Notes: generated by a model from the letters alone, not told the origin. A stretch of 64,000 nucleotides of DNA from an uncultured Desulfobulbaceae bacterium (GCA_947259225.1 CAMYLK010000016.1:1-64000), one strand, 5' to 3'; shown: positions 18,538 through 31,544, numbered from the stretch's first letter. Numbers and translations are program-made.

Positions 18538-19551
18538 TTATTTGTAACCTGTGGGGTGTTTAGACTGCCAGCGCCATGCATCTTCACACATTTTATCAAC
18601 TCCGTGCAGGGCTTTCCAGCCTAACTCGGTAGAAGCGCGTGACGGATCTGCATAACAACACCCTATATCTCCGGGCCGCCGGGCAGTTATCCTGTAATTA
18701 ATTTCTTTTCCACTGGCCCTGGAAAAAGCATTCACCATCTCAAGCACGCTGTATCCTTTTCCCGTACCGAGATTATACGCAACAACACCGGGATTTTCAT
18801 TGAGTTTATCAAGAGCCTTGAGGTGGCCCAGGGCAAGGTCGACAACATGTATATAATCGCGGACACCCGTGCCGTCCGGTGTGTCATAGTCACCACCGAA
18901 AACAGAAAGCTGATCAAGCTTGCCGATTGCCACTTGAGAAATATATGGCATCAGGTTGTTAGGCTTGTCATGGGGATCTTCACCTATTTCACCGCTTTCG
19001 TGGGCGCCTACCGGGTTGAAGTAGCGAAGCAGAGCTATGTTCCAGGAAGGGTCGGCTATATTCATGTCACGGAGGAATTCTTCGATAATAAGTTTTGTCC
19101 GCCCGTATGGATTGGTGCAGGATAGGGGGAAATCTTCGGTTATCGGTACAGTCGCCGGATCACCGTAGACAGTCGCGGAAGAACTGAAAACGATGTTTTT
19201 TACGCTTCTTTGCTGCATAACCTGGCACAGGTTTATGGTACCGATGATATTGTTCTGGTAATAGGATAGAGGTTTTTCAACTGATTCGCCGACTGACTTT
19301 AAACCGGCGAAATGTATAACAGCCGCAGCATCATCGCACAACTCGAAAATCCGGTCGAGGGCCTGGATGTTCATCAGGTCGGATTCGAAAAAAGCAAGGG
19401 GTCGCCCGGTTAATTCCTGTACCCGTTCAAGCGATGCCTCGCTCGAATTGCACAGGTTGTCGATGACAGTGACGTGATGGCCGTTATTCAGGAGTTCCAG
19501 GCAGGTATGGCTGCCGATATATCCGGCACCTCCGGTAACTATTATGTGCAT
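18538..19551 (-). CDS. galE: UDP-glucose 4-epimerase
   Basis: NAD-dependent interconversion of UDP-glucose and UDP-galactose for polysaccharide synthesis. Rossmann motif [16 protein letters not shown], catalytic YxxxK as Tyr149-Gly-Arg-Thr-Lys153, the Ser/Thr in SSSATVYGD, and NPVGAH and [10 protein letters not shown] typical of GalE. The length of 337 aa is standard. It is divergent from the 4-OT/ligA set. Confidence 0.95.
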   Translation of the reverse strand: MHIIVTGGAGYIGSHTCLELLNNGHHVTVIDNLCNSSEASLERVQELTGRPLAFFESDLMNIQALDRIFELCDDAAAVIHFAGLKSVGESVEKPLSYYQNNIIGTINLCQVMQQRSVKNIVFSSSATVYGDPATVPITEDFPLSCTNPYGRTKLIIEEFLRDMNIADPSWNIALLRYFNPVGAHESGEIGEDPHDKPNNLMPYISQVAIGKLDQLSVFGGDYDTPDGTGVRDYIHVVDLALGHLKALDKLNENPGVVAYNLGTGKGYSVLEMVNAFSRASGKEINYRITARRPGDIGCCYADPSRASTELGWKALHGVDKMCEDAWRWQSKHPTGYK

Positions 19552-19695
19552 GTGAGTTCCATTTTATTAAATTTGCAGTATGGATCTTATCTCTATACCA
19601 TGAAAACCTGTTCGACTTCAAAATGAAATCCTGATATTATCCTAATACTGACTAATAATACATGATAACAAGTACTTTATAACAGGAGAAGAGTT

Positions 19696-22189
<2,494 letters not shown>

Positions 22190-22217
22190 CCCGCATTTAT
22201 ATAATAGGAATAAAAAA

Positions 22218-22475
22218 TTGACCAATAAAAAAGTAAACGTTCCATCCGGACAGCCCATCGGCAGGATAGCCTGTCCTTCCTGCGGCAATGACCGTAATTT
22301 TATTGAGGTTGCACGTGATGTCATTGTAACGACCAGCTATGTACAGAACATGGACGGGAGCTTTACCCCGGAAGATAATGATACGGAGATAGTTGGCAAG
22401 GTAGGGTTATTTTGCGGTCAGTGCAACGCCGATCTCTCCGCATTTATTAATCATCTGCAGGAAATGACCTTCTGA
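22218..22475 (+). CDS. Small zinc-ribbon protein of unknown function
   Basis: The most likely start is TTG at 22218 (RBS-like ATAGGAA), giving about 85 aa. A longer frame from 22134 would overlap the acylphosphatase gene and has no good Shine-Dalgarno. Two CxxC pairs are seen, IACPSCGNDRNF and GLFCGQCNADL, consistent with one zinc site. There is no catalytic motif. The next gene (ATP-grasp) starts only 2 nt after its stop, so the pair is probably co-translated. Function is not recognised. Confidence 0.7.
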   Translation: MTNKKVNVPSGQPIGRIACPSCGNDRNFIEVARDVIVTTSYVQNMDGSFTPEDNDTEIVGKVGLFCGQCNADLSAFINHLQEMTF

Positions 22476-22476
22476 A

Positions 22477-23241
22477 ATGGCGCCAAGAGTTATCCGCGAT
22501 AATACATCACTATTTGAGTGCTATAAAGATTTAGCATCAGGAGATATCGTTGTGGGTAGAATACGCCTTCATCCAGGGGAGGAGCACCTTCTGCTTGATC
22601 TCCTTGCTCGTGAGGTAATACTTGTCCCCTCGGCATCCTCGCAGCTTCTCAGCCGTTCCAAGGTTTTCCAGGCCAGGGTATTGGACAGTTTTATGATGCC
22701 GGGAACTTCTGCTGTCTATTCCCTGAACGATTTGCTGCATATTGTTTCAGACTACGGCAAACAAAAAGTAGGCGGGGTTGTCTGTAAACTGGACAGGGCC
22801 AATGCAGGTATGGGAATACTTCTCTATTCATCCATAGAAGAAATTTACAGCCAGGCTGTCCTCGGAACGCTTGCTCTTCCCTTTGTTGTACAGCCATATC
22901 TTGACGGCTGCACAGATATACGTGTGGTTATGCTCGGCGAGCATTGCGAAGCATATAGCAGAAACAATCCGAACAATTTTAGAAACAACCTTCGTTGCGG
23001 CGGGGAGAGTTCTCCCTGGGATTTGACCGAGGATCAGGAGAGGTTTTGCAGAAAAATTATGAAAAGGGCGGATTTTCCTTACGCCCATATTGATTTGCTG
23101 ATAACACCTTCGGGAGAAACCTGGTTCAATGAAATTAACCTGAGAGGCGGGCTCAGGGGGGCGAAAATATCGCAGAAAGGATACCTTCAGGCAGTAGAGT
23201 CCATTCAGTCAGCAATGGTGGAGCAGCTTCTGGCTGGATGA
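22477..23241 (+). CDS. ATP-grasp (RimK-like) protein
   Basis: Has features of ATP-grasp ligases: VGGVVCKLDRANAGMGILLY (nucleotide loop), FVVQPYLDGCTDIRVVMLGE, and the metal-binding end TWFNEINLRGGLRGAK. At 254 aa it is shorter than RimK, and the N-terminal third is divergent. Such enzymes join an amino acid or amine to a carboxylate; the substrate is unknown. The tight linkage to the small zinc-ribbon protein suggests that protein as partner or substrate (inference). A bidirectional terminator follows. Confidence 0.75.
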   Translation: MAPRVIRDNTSLFECYKDLASGDIVVGRIRLHPGEEHLLLDLLAREVILVPSASSQLLSRSKVFQARVLDSFMMPGTSAVYSLNDLLHIVSDYGKQKVGGVVCKLDRANAGMGILLYSSIEEIYSQAVLGTLALPFVVQPYLDGCTDIRVVMLGEHCEAYSRNNPNNFRNNLRCGGESSPWDLTEDQERFCRKIMKRADFPYAHIDLLITPSGETWFNEINLRGGLRGAKISQKGYLQAVESIQSAMVEQLLAG

Positions 23242-23285
23242 ATCGGTTGCCGGAAAGAGGGGATTGTTAAAAAGAAGACAAAAAA

Positions 23286-23314
23286 AAAGGAAGGCTGAAT
23301 TTCAGCCTTCCTTT
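23286..23314. terminator. Bidirectional terminator between ATP-grasp gene and dsrC
   Basis: Perfect inverted repeat AAAGGAAGGCTGAA (23286-23299) / TTCAGCCTTCCTTT (23301-23314) flanked by an A-tract on the left and T-rich end on the right. It serves the two convergent genes. Confidence 0.88.
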
Positions 23315-23336
23315 AACAATTTGTAATTCTTTCGAA

Positions 23337-23657
23337 TTAGACGCAACCGGTAGGTTTCGGCAGGCCGGCCATTTTACAGGCTCCTTTACCCGGTCCGCTT
23401 GGGAAAAGCTCATAAATCCTTTTCAGAGGAAAACCGGTGGTTTTGGAAAGGATACGCACCATGGGAGCAATACCATTCTTTTTGTAGTATTCCTGGAGTG
23501 CGTCGATAACTTTCGTATGCTCGTCAGTCAGTTCGGAAATACCTTCAACTGTCTTGACATAATCAACCCAGTTCTCATCCCATTCATCCATACCGTTGGC
23601 GAGGAAGCCGTCTTCATCTACATTATAAGCTTTACCATTGTGATCAATTGTTGCCAT
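23337..23657 (-). CDS. dsrC: DsrC-family sulfur carrier protein (dissimilatory sulfite reductase partner)
   Basis: DsrC is the physiological partner of dissimilatory sulfite reductase: two C-terminal cysteines form a trisulfide carrying the sulfite-derived sulfur, reduced by DsrMKJOP. Both are present here (Cys94 and Cys105 in CKMAGLPKPTGCV), which separates true DsrC from TusE. The 106-aa length and IDALQEYYKKNGIAPMVRIL fit the family. The gene stands alone with its own leader (RBS AGGAGGATG before the ATG), as is common for dsrC. It points to a sulfate/sulfur-metabolising host. Confidence 0.95.
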   Translation of the reverse strand: MATIDHNGKAYNVDEDGFLANGMDEWDENWVDYVKTVEGISELTDEHTKVIDALQEYYKKNGIAPMVRILSKTTGFPLKRIYELFPSGPGKGACKMAGLPKPTGCV

Positions 23658-23904
23658 GTCATCCTCCTTGCGGCAAATTATTAACGTAAAAACTAATTTA
23701 TTTACCTATTCTCTTAAGTAGCATTGATTTACTATAGGGTATAACCTTTGTCAAGGGACATACTCATTTTTTTTGAATGAATGACCAATCATTTTTTTCA
23801 CTTTGGACTGGATTATTTTTAGCTGGTAAGTTGGGTGTATTATAGGGTAATTATAATAACTGTGTCTTTTATTCTGATGAGAAATCAAGCAGGAGAATTA
23901 AATA

Positions 23905-25797
23905 ATGCTGAATATATTACGTAAACGGGCTCAATCCATTGTCATCCAGGTAGTGGTCCTGGTGATAGCTATTGTTTTTGTGTTCTGGGGAGTCGGCAGC
24001 AACCTCGGGAACAAAAGAAACTCACTTGCCACTGTCAATGGTGAGGAAATTTCCTTTAATGATTACCAGAAAATATACGACAGCACCATTGACAACTATC
24101 GTGTGCAATTTGGGGGTTCTATTCCCCAGGGCTTTCTTGAAGCATTGGGCCTGAAACAGCAGGTCTTGAACCAGCTCGTTCAGGCGGCGGTTTTTCGTCA
24201 AAGCGGTAGGGAAATGGGGATAACTGTCAGCAAGGTGGCTACCCAGGATGAAATTAAGAAGATGGAAGTCTTTCAGACAAACGGCCAGTTCGATCTGAAC
24301 CTCTATCAAAACGTTCTCAGTCAGAACAGGATGAACCCCAAGTCCTTTGAGGCAAGTCTCCGCAATGATTTGCTGACAAAAAGGGTAAGCGAGTCTATCC
24401 GTGGATTTTCCGCAGTGACCGACAGCGAGGTGCAGTCCAGGATCGATTTTAATAATGAAGAAATAAAGCTTGCCTACGCTGAAGTTAAAAGTGCGGATTT
24501 CCTTGATAAGGTTGAAATTCAGGAGCCGGAACTGGCCCGGTGGTATGAGGAAAACAAAAACAACTATCTTTCAGAACCGCAAATCCGTCTCAAATATCTC
24601 TATTTTGGTTTTGATGATAACCTGGATCAGATAGAAATTGATGAGAATGCACTGCGGTCCAGATACGAAACCCAAATGGACAGGTACAATATTCCGGAGC
24701 AGAGGCAAGCCCGTCATATCCTTTTCAAAGTGGAGGAAACAGACGATGTCCAGGTCCGGGAAGACAAGAAAAAGAAGGCAGATGAAGTATTGCTTCTTGC
24801 ACAGCAGGGCGATGATTTTACCGAACTCGCTAAAAAATATTCAGAGGGACCGTCAGGGCCAGGTGGTGGTGATCTTGGATTTTTTGGCAGGGGGGCTATG
24901 GTGCCAACATTCGATGAGGCCGTTTTTCAGCTTCAGCCCGGGGAGATAAGCGGTATTGTCGAAACGCAATTCGGATATCATATAATAAAGCTTGAAGAAG
25001 TGCGTGAAGGGCAAACCAGGTCATATGATGAGGTTAAAGAAGAAATTGCTGATGCGATCAGACAGGACGATGTGAAAAAATTTACTTTCAATCGGGCAAC
25101 CCGTGCCTATGAGGATATTATCCGTTCAGGCAGCCTTGAAAAATATAAGACCCAGAGTGAGGGAATTGTGCAGGAAACAGATTATTTTTCACAAAAGACA
25201 CCTCCCGGTCCCCCTGTATCAGAGCCTCAATTACTGCAGAAGGCATTCAGTCTGAAGAAAGGTGAATTGAGTTCATTGATAGAGACCGATAGCGGATATG
25301 CCATTCTTTTCATGGATGATATTCGGGATCCTGAGGTACGAGAGTTTGACGCGGTTCGGGAAAAGGTGGTAGAACACTATACACAAGTAAAAAGTGTTGA
25401 CCTTGCCCGAGAGAAGGCTGAACAACTTTTAAAGGACTCTCAGGAAAATAAGGGTCTGGCCCAGGCTGCGGGTGATTCGGCCGTATTGCAGAAGTCTGAT
25501 TTTATCCGGCGGTCTGCAGCTTCAACCGGCAAGGAACTTCCCGCCCAGATCATTCAAAAGGCTTTTGAACTGTCTCTTCAGAAACCGTTGCCTGAGGAAC
25601 CATTCGTCCAGGGAGATTCATTTTTCGTGTACGAGTTGCTCGAGAAAAGAAATGGTGAAGAAGCGCTTGATGATTCACAGAAAGAGCAGCTCCGGGAGCA
25701 ATTGGCATCGGCCTCCCAGGATAAACTCTTAAGTGCATGGTTGACCAGTATGCAGGACAGTGCGGACATCTGGACAAATATTCAGCTGCTGCAATAG
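23905..25797 (+). CDS. ppiD: PpiD/SurA-type periplasmic folding factor (peptidyl-prolyl isomerase)
   Basis: Membrane-anchored chaperone for exported proteins. An N-terminal transmembrane helix (IVIQVVVLVIAIVFVFWGVG) is followed by a SurA-N-like chaperone domain (residues about 40-200) and a parvulin domain (ARHILFKVEE ... GDLGFFGRGAMVPTFDEAVF ... FGYHIIKLEE, about 265-375). The C-terminal part is PpiD-like (FSLKKGELSSLIETDSGYAI). The length of 630 aa is typical. RBS AGGAGAA precedes the ATG. Confidence 0.92.
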   Translation: MLNILRKRAQSIVIQVVVLVIAIVFVFWGVGSNLGNKRNSLATVNGEEISFNDYQKIYDSTIDNYRVQFGGSIPQGFLEALGLKQQVLNQLVQAAVFRQSGREMGITVSKVATQDEIKKMEVFQTNGQFDLNLYQNVLSQNRMNPKSFEASLRNDLLTKRVSESIRGFSAVTDSEVQSRIDFNNEEIKLAYAEVKSADFLDKVEIQEPELARWYEENKNNYLSEPQIRLKYLYFGFDDNLDQIEIDENALRSRYETQMDRYNIPEQRQARHILFKVEETDDVQVREDKKKKADEVLLLAQQGDDFTELAKKYSEGPSGPGGGDLGFFGRGAMVPTFDEAVFQLQPGEISGIVETQFGYHIIKLEEVREGQTRSYDEVKEEIADAIRQDDVKKFTFNRATRAYEDIIRSGSLEKYKTQSEGIVQETDYFSQKTPPGPPVSEPQLLQKAFSLKKGELSSLIETDSGYAILFMDDIRDPEVREFDAVREKVVEHYTQVKSVDLAREKAEQLLKDSQENKGLAQAAGDSAVLQKSDFIRRSAASTGKELPAQIIQKAFELSLQKPLPEEPFVQGDSFFVYELLEKRNGEEALDDSQKEQLREQLASASQDKLLSAWLTSMQDSADIWTNIQLLQ

Positions 25798-25942
25798 CTT
25801 TTCATCCGTTTGAGTCTGGCCTGTCCTTTATTCCTTGAGGACAGATCTTTCTTCATTCTTACCTTGAAGTAGACAGAATTTATTAAATAATAGAGCAGAC
25901 CGTTAAGTATACAAACAGCATTTATTCCATAAATAATTACCT

Positions 25943-28900
25943 ATGACATCAGACCCTGCGCAGAATACAGTTTCACTTTTTGAATCACTTGATCCCTTTG
26001 AAAAGTCCCTGCTCCGACTGATCTCAATAATATATGAACCTGTTTCGATAACATTTCTGCATCATTTTATAGCAAAAGCAGAAACCCTTGTTCAGGATAT
26101 TCATTCCCCCGCAAAAGAAGAACTGCAGGCAACAATACTCCGGCTGCGCCAACTCGAACTGCTGGATGAACAAAATCGCTGTGTGCATCCGCTTGTTGAA
26201 CACCTTACCCGGCAGTTGCTTGCAGAAGGTGTTTTTCCAGCCCTTGCGGGCCTGGTGGAAAGAGAGGCGCCGGTATCCTATATGTATGGGAAATGGACAA
26301 CCCGCTGCTGGAGGGCCATGCGCCAGTTTCGTATAGGAATTTACGGCAGGGACTTTGATAAAATTGACGAGTCCCTTAAGTTTCTTGAGGAAAACTGTCT
26401 TGGCCAACTGGACAACAAGACACCCTCCGTTATCATAGCAGCTGAAGCGTTTGACCCTGATTGGTTCGGCAGTCTTCCCGGATCGATGCAGTTTTTCCTC
26501 CTGGACCAGATTATCAGGTACAGTACATCGAGCCTGGAGCATTATCAGCCGGTTCTGGACTATCTTGATGATGATAAAGCCATAACCGTTTCCGTTGATG
26601 AGCAGGTCCCCTTCCATCGCATGCTCGCCGGTTACTTTATTCTCCAGGGTCGTTTTGATGAGCTGCGGAATCTGCTGGACAGGCATGGTGATTCTTTCCA
26701 GGCATCCGGATTTTACGGGACCCTGTATTTCCTGAGAGGAGATACGGAGAAGGCCCTGCAGCTCTATGAAGAAGAGCTGAAGCAGCTCCGGGAATTTTCC
26801 GGGGACCGGAACAGTTTCTTTTTCGGCCTGCCCGGCCTCTTTTGCGTTCTTGCCCTGCTGGCAAGAAACAGCGAGGAAGACAGAAGGGCCATTAAACAGC
26901 ATATAGCCTCGGTTCTCACGAGGTTCAAGGGATATCCGGAAGAGATACCTTTCCGTTTTGTTGAAGCCGTTGTCAGTTCAATGGACAACGGTCTGCCGGA
27001 CATGATGATCCTGACCGATCATTTAAAAGCTGATGATCGGAGCCTGACAAAGTTTCTCGCTGTTTTATGCCTCTACTGGATGGGAGTTGAGATTCCCGAT
27101 GACTTTAAGGAGTCACTTGTAACCCTGTATCAGAAAAGCATGGATCAGGGTTTTGTATGGTTTGCAATGGAAGCGGCCGTGCTGCTCAATGTCCTTGACG
27201 TAAATCCTGAAGAGTATGGCGAATCAGCAGAAAAACTTGGCCGTGAACTCAAGTGCAGATCAATCGTCAATATTATGGAACCTGAAAAATCCTGGAAACA
27301 CAGCCTGCAGGAATTAATCAGCCTGACCAGTACTGTCAGAGAGCAGGAAAAAAATACCAGGCTTGTGTGGATGGTAAATTATGAGAATGGCAGGTTTGAT
27401 ATTTTCCCCAGGGAACAGAAAAGAAAGGTTTCGGGAGAATGGAGCAAGGGCCGTTCCATTTCGAAGAGCAGGCTGGCTGACCACAAGAAGCTGGATTTTC
27501 TGTCAGCACAGGACAGACAAATATGCGCATCATTAAAAGAGGAAGAGACTTCTTCAAAAAACAGTAACCTGGTTTTTGTCCAGGAAATTGCTTTGCCAGC
27601 CTTGATTGGGCATCCTAATGTATTCCTGGAAAAATCGAACCAGACACCTGTTGAGGTGGTTGCGGGTGAACCCGAATTGCTGGTTGAACAGCAGGACGAA
27701 TATCTTTTTATAAATTTTACCCAGGATATCGGGGAGGGAAATATAGCGGTACTGCGGGAAACCCCAACCCGGTTTAAAGTTGTTCAGATTAAAGACAACC
27801 ATCGCAAAGTGGCCGAGATTACAGGGCGAGATGGATTGAGGGTGCCCGTTTCCGCCAGTCAGCAGGTCCTGGAGGCCATTGGTCAGATAGCTTCTTTCAT
27901 GACCGTTCACTCGTCAGTGGGGGTGAATATTCAAGGGCAGAGTGTGGATCTTGTCGAAGCAGATCCGACCATTCATCTTCATTTTATTCCTTATGGCAGC
28001 GGTTTTCGACTCGAAATGTTTGTCCAGCCTTTTTCCAAGGGAGGTCCCTACCTGAAGCCGGGAGTCGGGGTGGCAAACATAATGGCTGAGGTGAACGGTC
28101 GGCGGCTCCAGACCAGGCGAGACATCAAACTCGAAGAGAATAAAGCCCGCGAGATCGAGGAGAGTTGTCCGATGCTGGACCTGGCCATTGATCTTGAACA
28201 GGAAAATGAGCGTGAGTGGCACCTCCTTGATCCCGAAGAATGTCTCCAGGCCCTCCTTGAACTTGAAGAAATACGAGATAAGATTGTGTTGGAATGGCCC
28301 GAAGGCGGTAAGCTTGCCGTTCGCCGACAGGCCGGTGTCAACCAGCTCAACCTTAATATTCGAACCAGCCAGCAGGATTGGTTTGGCTTGAGCGGAAAAC
28401 TGGAAATTAATCAGGATGAGGTTATCGAGCTGAAAACCCTTCTGGAGAAAGTCCAGAGTTCTCGAAGCAGATTTATTCCCATTGGCGACAGTCAGTTTCT
28501 GGCCCTGACCCAGGAGTTCAGAAAACGTCTCGAAGAACTGATTCTTTACTCTGAAGCAAAGGGTGAGGAAAAAAATGAGGTATATGTCCATCCGCTTGCT
28601 ACCTTGGCTCTGGAGGAGCTGACGCAAGGGGCAAAGACAGAGGCAGACAAAGGGTGGCAGAGACAACTGAACCTTATTCAGGAAGCCCAGGATATGGTTC
28701 CGGAAGTTCCTTCAACCCTGCAGGCCGAACTACGCGATTACCAGACAGAAGGCTTTATCTGGATGGCCAGGCTCGCTTATCTCGGTGTCGGTGCATGTCT
28801 GGCAGATGATATGGGTTTGGGGAAGACCCTGCAGGCCCTTGCGGTTATTCTGAACATGACTAAAGAAGGGCCTACCCTTGTCATTGCACCCACATCGGTA

Positions 28901-30097
28901 TGCATGAACTGGGAGCAGGAGATAATTCGCTTTGCTCCAACCCTCAATATCAAGTCACTCAGCGATGTCGACCGGAAGGAAGTTGTCGGTTCCATGAAAA
29001 AATTTGATATATTGATTTCGAGCTATACTCTCCTTCAGCAGGAAATAGAACTGCTTGAAGGAGTGGGCTGGCAGACAATCGTTCTCGACGAAGCGCAGGC
29101 CATTAAAAATGCGGGGACCAAACGCTCAAGGGCTGCCATGAGGCTCAAGGGCAGGTTCAAACTGATTACCACGGGTACGCCGATAGAGAACCATCTTGGC
29201 GAGTTGTGGAACCTCTTTCGCTTTATTAATCCCGGTTTGCTCGGATCTTTTAAACAGTTCAATGCCCGGTACGGGATTCCCATTGAAAAGCATCATGACC
29301 GCGAAGCAAGAAGAAAGCTGAAGAAAATCGTCCACCCATTCATGCTGCGCCGGATCAAGTCACAGGTACTTGATGAGTTGCCGCCCCGCACCGAAGTAAC
29401 CCTGCGGGTGGAGATGAAACCCGAGGAAGTCCGGTTTTACGAGGCCCTGCGACAGCAGGCTTTGGAGAATATAGAAAGCAGTTCGGAAAAACCGGGACGG
29501 CACCTGCAGATACTTGCGGAAATCATGAAGCTGCGAAGAGCCTGTTGTAATCCCCGGCTTATTATGGATGATACAAAAATATCCTCTACAAAACTGGAAG
29601 TTTTCTCCCAGGTTGTAGAGGAACTTATCGGCAGTCGCCACAAAGCCCTGGTTTTCAGCCAGTTTACCGGACACCTTGCCCTGATTCGTGAGTATCTTGA
29701 CAATGAGGGGATATTCTATAAATATCTGGACGGGACAACGCCGACAAAGGAACGGCAGAAACAGGTTGAGTCGTTCCAGGAAGGAGAGGGTGATCTCTTT
29801 TTGATCAGCCTTAAAGCTGGTGGACTGGGCCTTAACCTTACTGCTGCTGATTATGTCATCCACATGGACCCATGGTGGAATCCGGCCGTTGAAGATCAGG
29901 CTGCAGACAGGGCGCACAGGATAGGTCAGAAAAGGCCTGTTACAGTCTACAGGCTTGTCACAGCCAATACAATCGAGGAAAAGATCGTCAGGCTCCACCA
30001 GGAAAAAAGGGACCTTGCCAATTCTCTGCTTGAAGGAGCGGATGTCAGTGCCAAGATAAGTGCCGACGAGCTGTTGGAGTTGATAAGGGAAAGCTAG
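25943..30097 (+). CDS. Large SNF2-family DEAD/H helicase (HepA/RapA-like)
   Basis: A 1384-aa protein. The last 450 residues form a SNF2 ATPase: Q-motif region LRDYQTEGFIWMARLAYLG, Walker A ADDMGLGKTLQAL, Walker B-type VLDEAQAIKN, TGTPIENHLGELW, and motifs V/VI (LKAGGLGLNLTAADYVIHMD, DRAHRIGQKRPV). The first 900 residues are not a common domain: a predicted helical N-terminal part (TPR-like patterns near LYEEELKQLREF) and a beta-rich middle. It is thought to remodel protein-DNA complexes or recycle RNA polymerase, but no close functional assignment can be made. No restriction or methylase partner adjoins it. Confidence 0.85.
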   Translation: MTSDPAQNTVSLFESLDPFEKSLLRLISIIYEPVSITFLHHFIAKAETLVQDIHSPAKEELQATILRLRQLELLDEQNRCVHPLVEHLTRQLLAEGVFPALAGLVEREAPVSYMYGKWTTRCWRAMRQFRIGIYGRDFDKIDESLKFLEENCLGQLDNKTPSVIIAAEAFDPDWFGSLPGSMQFFLLDQIIRYSTSSLEHYQPVLDYLDDDKAITVSVDEQVPFHRMLAGYFILQGRFDELRNLLDRHGDSFQASGFYGTLYFLRGDTEKALQLYEEELKQLREFSGDRNSFFFGLPGLFCVLALLARNSEEDRRAIKQHIASVLTRFKGYPEEIPFRFVEAVVSSMDNGLPDMMILTDHLKADDRSLTKFLAVLCLYWMGVEIPDDFKESLVTLYQKSMDQGFVWFAMEAAVLLNVLDVNPEEYGESAEKLGRELKCRSIVNIMEPEKSWKHSLQELISLTSTVREQEKNTRLVWMVNYENGRFDIFPREQKRKVSGEWSKGRSISKSRLADHKKLDFLSAQDRQICASLKEEETSSKNSNLVFVQEIALPALIGHPNVFLEKSNQTPVEVVAGEPELLVEQQDEYLFINFTQDIGEGNIAVLRETPTRFKVVQIKDNHRKVAEITGRDGLRVPVSASQQVLEAIGQIASFMTVHSSVGVNIQGQSVDLVEADPTIHLHFIPYGSGFRLEMFVQPFSKGGPYLKPGVGVANIMAEVNGRRLQTRRDIKLEENKAREIEESCPMLDLAIDLEQENEREWHLLDPEECLQALLELEEIRDKIVLEWPEGGKLAVRRQAGVNQLNLNIRTSQQDWFGLSGKLEINQDEVIELKTLLEKVQSSRSRFIPIGDSQFLALTQEFRKRLEELILYSEAKGEEKNEVYVHPLATLALEELTQGAKTEADKGWQRQLNLIQEAQDMVPEVPSTLQAELRDYQTEGFIWMARLAYLGVGACLADDMGLGKTLQALAVILNMTKEGPTLVIAPTSVCMNWEQEIIRFAPTLNIKSLSDVDRKEVVGSMKKFDILISSYTLLQQEIELLEGVGWQTIVLDEAQAIKNAGTKRSRAAMRLKGRFKLITTGTPIENHLGELWNLFRFINPGLLGSFKQFNARYGIPIEKHHDREARRKLKKIVHPFMLRRIKSQVLDELPPRTEVTLRVEMKPEEVRFYEALRQQALENIESSSEKPGRHLQILAEIMKLRRACCNPRLIMDDTKISSTKLEVFSQVVEELIGSRHKALVFSQFTGHLALIREYLDNEGIFYKYLDGTTPTKERQKQVESFQEGEGDLFLISLKAGGLGLNLTAADYVIHMDPWWNPAVEDQAADRAHRIGQKRPVTVYRLVTANTIEEKIVRLHQEKRDLANSLLEGADVSAKISADELLELIRES

Positions 30098-30233
30098 TGT
30101 TGATTGATATTATCGTTTATTTATCAATATAAGCTAGTCTGAGGACCAGGTCAGGATTTTACCGGTCATACACTTTGGGATATCCTGGAGTACAAATTGA
30201 ATACTCTTACATTGATCTCATGATAATATTGAG

Positions 30234-31544
30234 GTGGCCATGACGATACAAAGGCTGAAAGTAGATTCGGAAGAAGGGCAGAGGTTTATTAACAGGCTTC
30301 TCGACAGGTTTACCTTTGGCGCCACTGGCTGTGCGGATTCGGTTGCCGAAATCATCAGCCGGGTCAGACGAGAGGGCGACAATGGAGTTCTGGACTTCTC
30401 GAGAAAGTTTGATGCCCCCAAGCAGACCATCGCTGATTTGCGTGTTTCAAATGAGGAATTCCAGCAGGCTGAGGCAGAGGTTGACAGCGACCTCAGGGAA
30501 AGTTTACGTTTTGCCACAGAAAGAATCCGGGCCTTCCATGAAAGGGAAATGGAGGACTCATGGCTGTTGACCCGTGAAGACGGTGCCGTGACCGGTCGCC
30601 TGGTGCGCCCTGTTGATTCAGCGGGACTGTATGTCCCGGGAGGACAGGGTGGTTCTACGCCCCTGGTATCATCTGTTCTTATGAACGGTATTCCGGCTGC
30701 CATCGCAGGAGTACCCAGGAGGGTAATGGTTACTCCGCCCGACGAAAAAGGGATGGTCAACCCGGTGCTTCTTCTGGCAGCAAAGGAAATTGGGATCAGC
30801 GAAATCTATAAAATCGGATCAGCATGGGCAATAGCGGCCCTTGCCTATGGGACGGACTCCATCCCCCGGGTGGATGTCATAGTCGGGCCCGGGAATCAGT
30901 ACGTGGCCGAGGCAAAGCGACAGGTCATGGGACGGGTCCGCATTGATATGATAGCCGGGCCGAGCGAAGTGCTCATTGTTGCTGATGAAACCGCTGATCC
31001 TTCATTTATTGCAGCAGATATGCTGGCCCAGGCCGAACATGACGCCCAGGCTCTCCCCCTGCTTATCACAACAAGTGAAGATATTGCAGATAAAGTTGTA
31101 GTGGAACTGGAGAAACAACTCACAGAGCTTAAACGTGAGGAGGTTGCCCGGGTTTCCCTTCGCGAAAAGGGTGCGATTTTATCTGTCGGCTCACTGGATG
31201 AAGCAATGCAGCTGGCAAACGATATTGCCATCGAGCACCTCGAACTCCAGGTCACTGAGCCGTGGCAGTGGCTGCCCAAAATACGCCATGCCGGCGCTGT
31301 TTTTCTGGGTGGATTTACCCCGGAGGCGGCAGGGGATTATGTGGCCGGCCCAAACCATGTGCTGCCGACAATGGGGACGGCGAGGATATCTTCCGCCCTC
31401 GGTGTTGAAACATTTCTCAAGAAAAGTTCCATTATCTCATATTCACGCCAGGCTCTGATCAATGACGCCGGGCATATAAGTCGGTTGGCTGATCTCGAAG
31501 GGTTGACAGCCCACGCGCGCTCTGTTGCAGTGCGGGTTAAATAA
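30234..31544 (+). CDS. hisD: Histidinol dehydrogenase
   Basis: Last two oxidations of histidine synthesis (histidinol to histidine) with NAD and zinc. Motifs: YVPGGQGGSTPLVSSVLM, IVGPGNQYVAEAKRQVMG, IDMIAGPSEVLIVADE, zinc/catalytic QAEHDAQALPLL and IEHLELQV, and GPNHVLPT. Full length at 436 aa. It stands alone among his genes in this window; the rsmG gene follows by 12 bp. Confidence 0.95.
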   Translation: MAMTIQRLKVDSEEGQRFINRLLDRFTFGATGCADSVAEIISRVRREGDNGVLDFSRKFDAPKQTIADLRVSNEEFQQAEAEVDSDLRESLRFATERIRAFHEREMEDSWLLTREDGAVTGRLVRPVDSAGLYVPGGQGGSTPLVSSVLMNGIPAAIAGVPRRVMVTPPDEKGMVNPVLLLAAKEIGISEIYKIGSAWAIAALAYGTDSIPRVDVIVGPGNQYVAEAKRQVMGRVRIDMIAGPSEVLIVADETADPSFIAADMLAQAEHDAQALPLLITTSEDIADKVVVELEKQLTELKREEVARVSLREKGAILSVGSLDEAMQLANDIAIEHLELQVTEPWQWLPKIRHAGAVFLGGFTPEAAGDYVAGPNHVLPTMGTARISSALGVETFLKKSSIISYSRQALINDAGHISRLADLEGLTAHARSVAVRVK

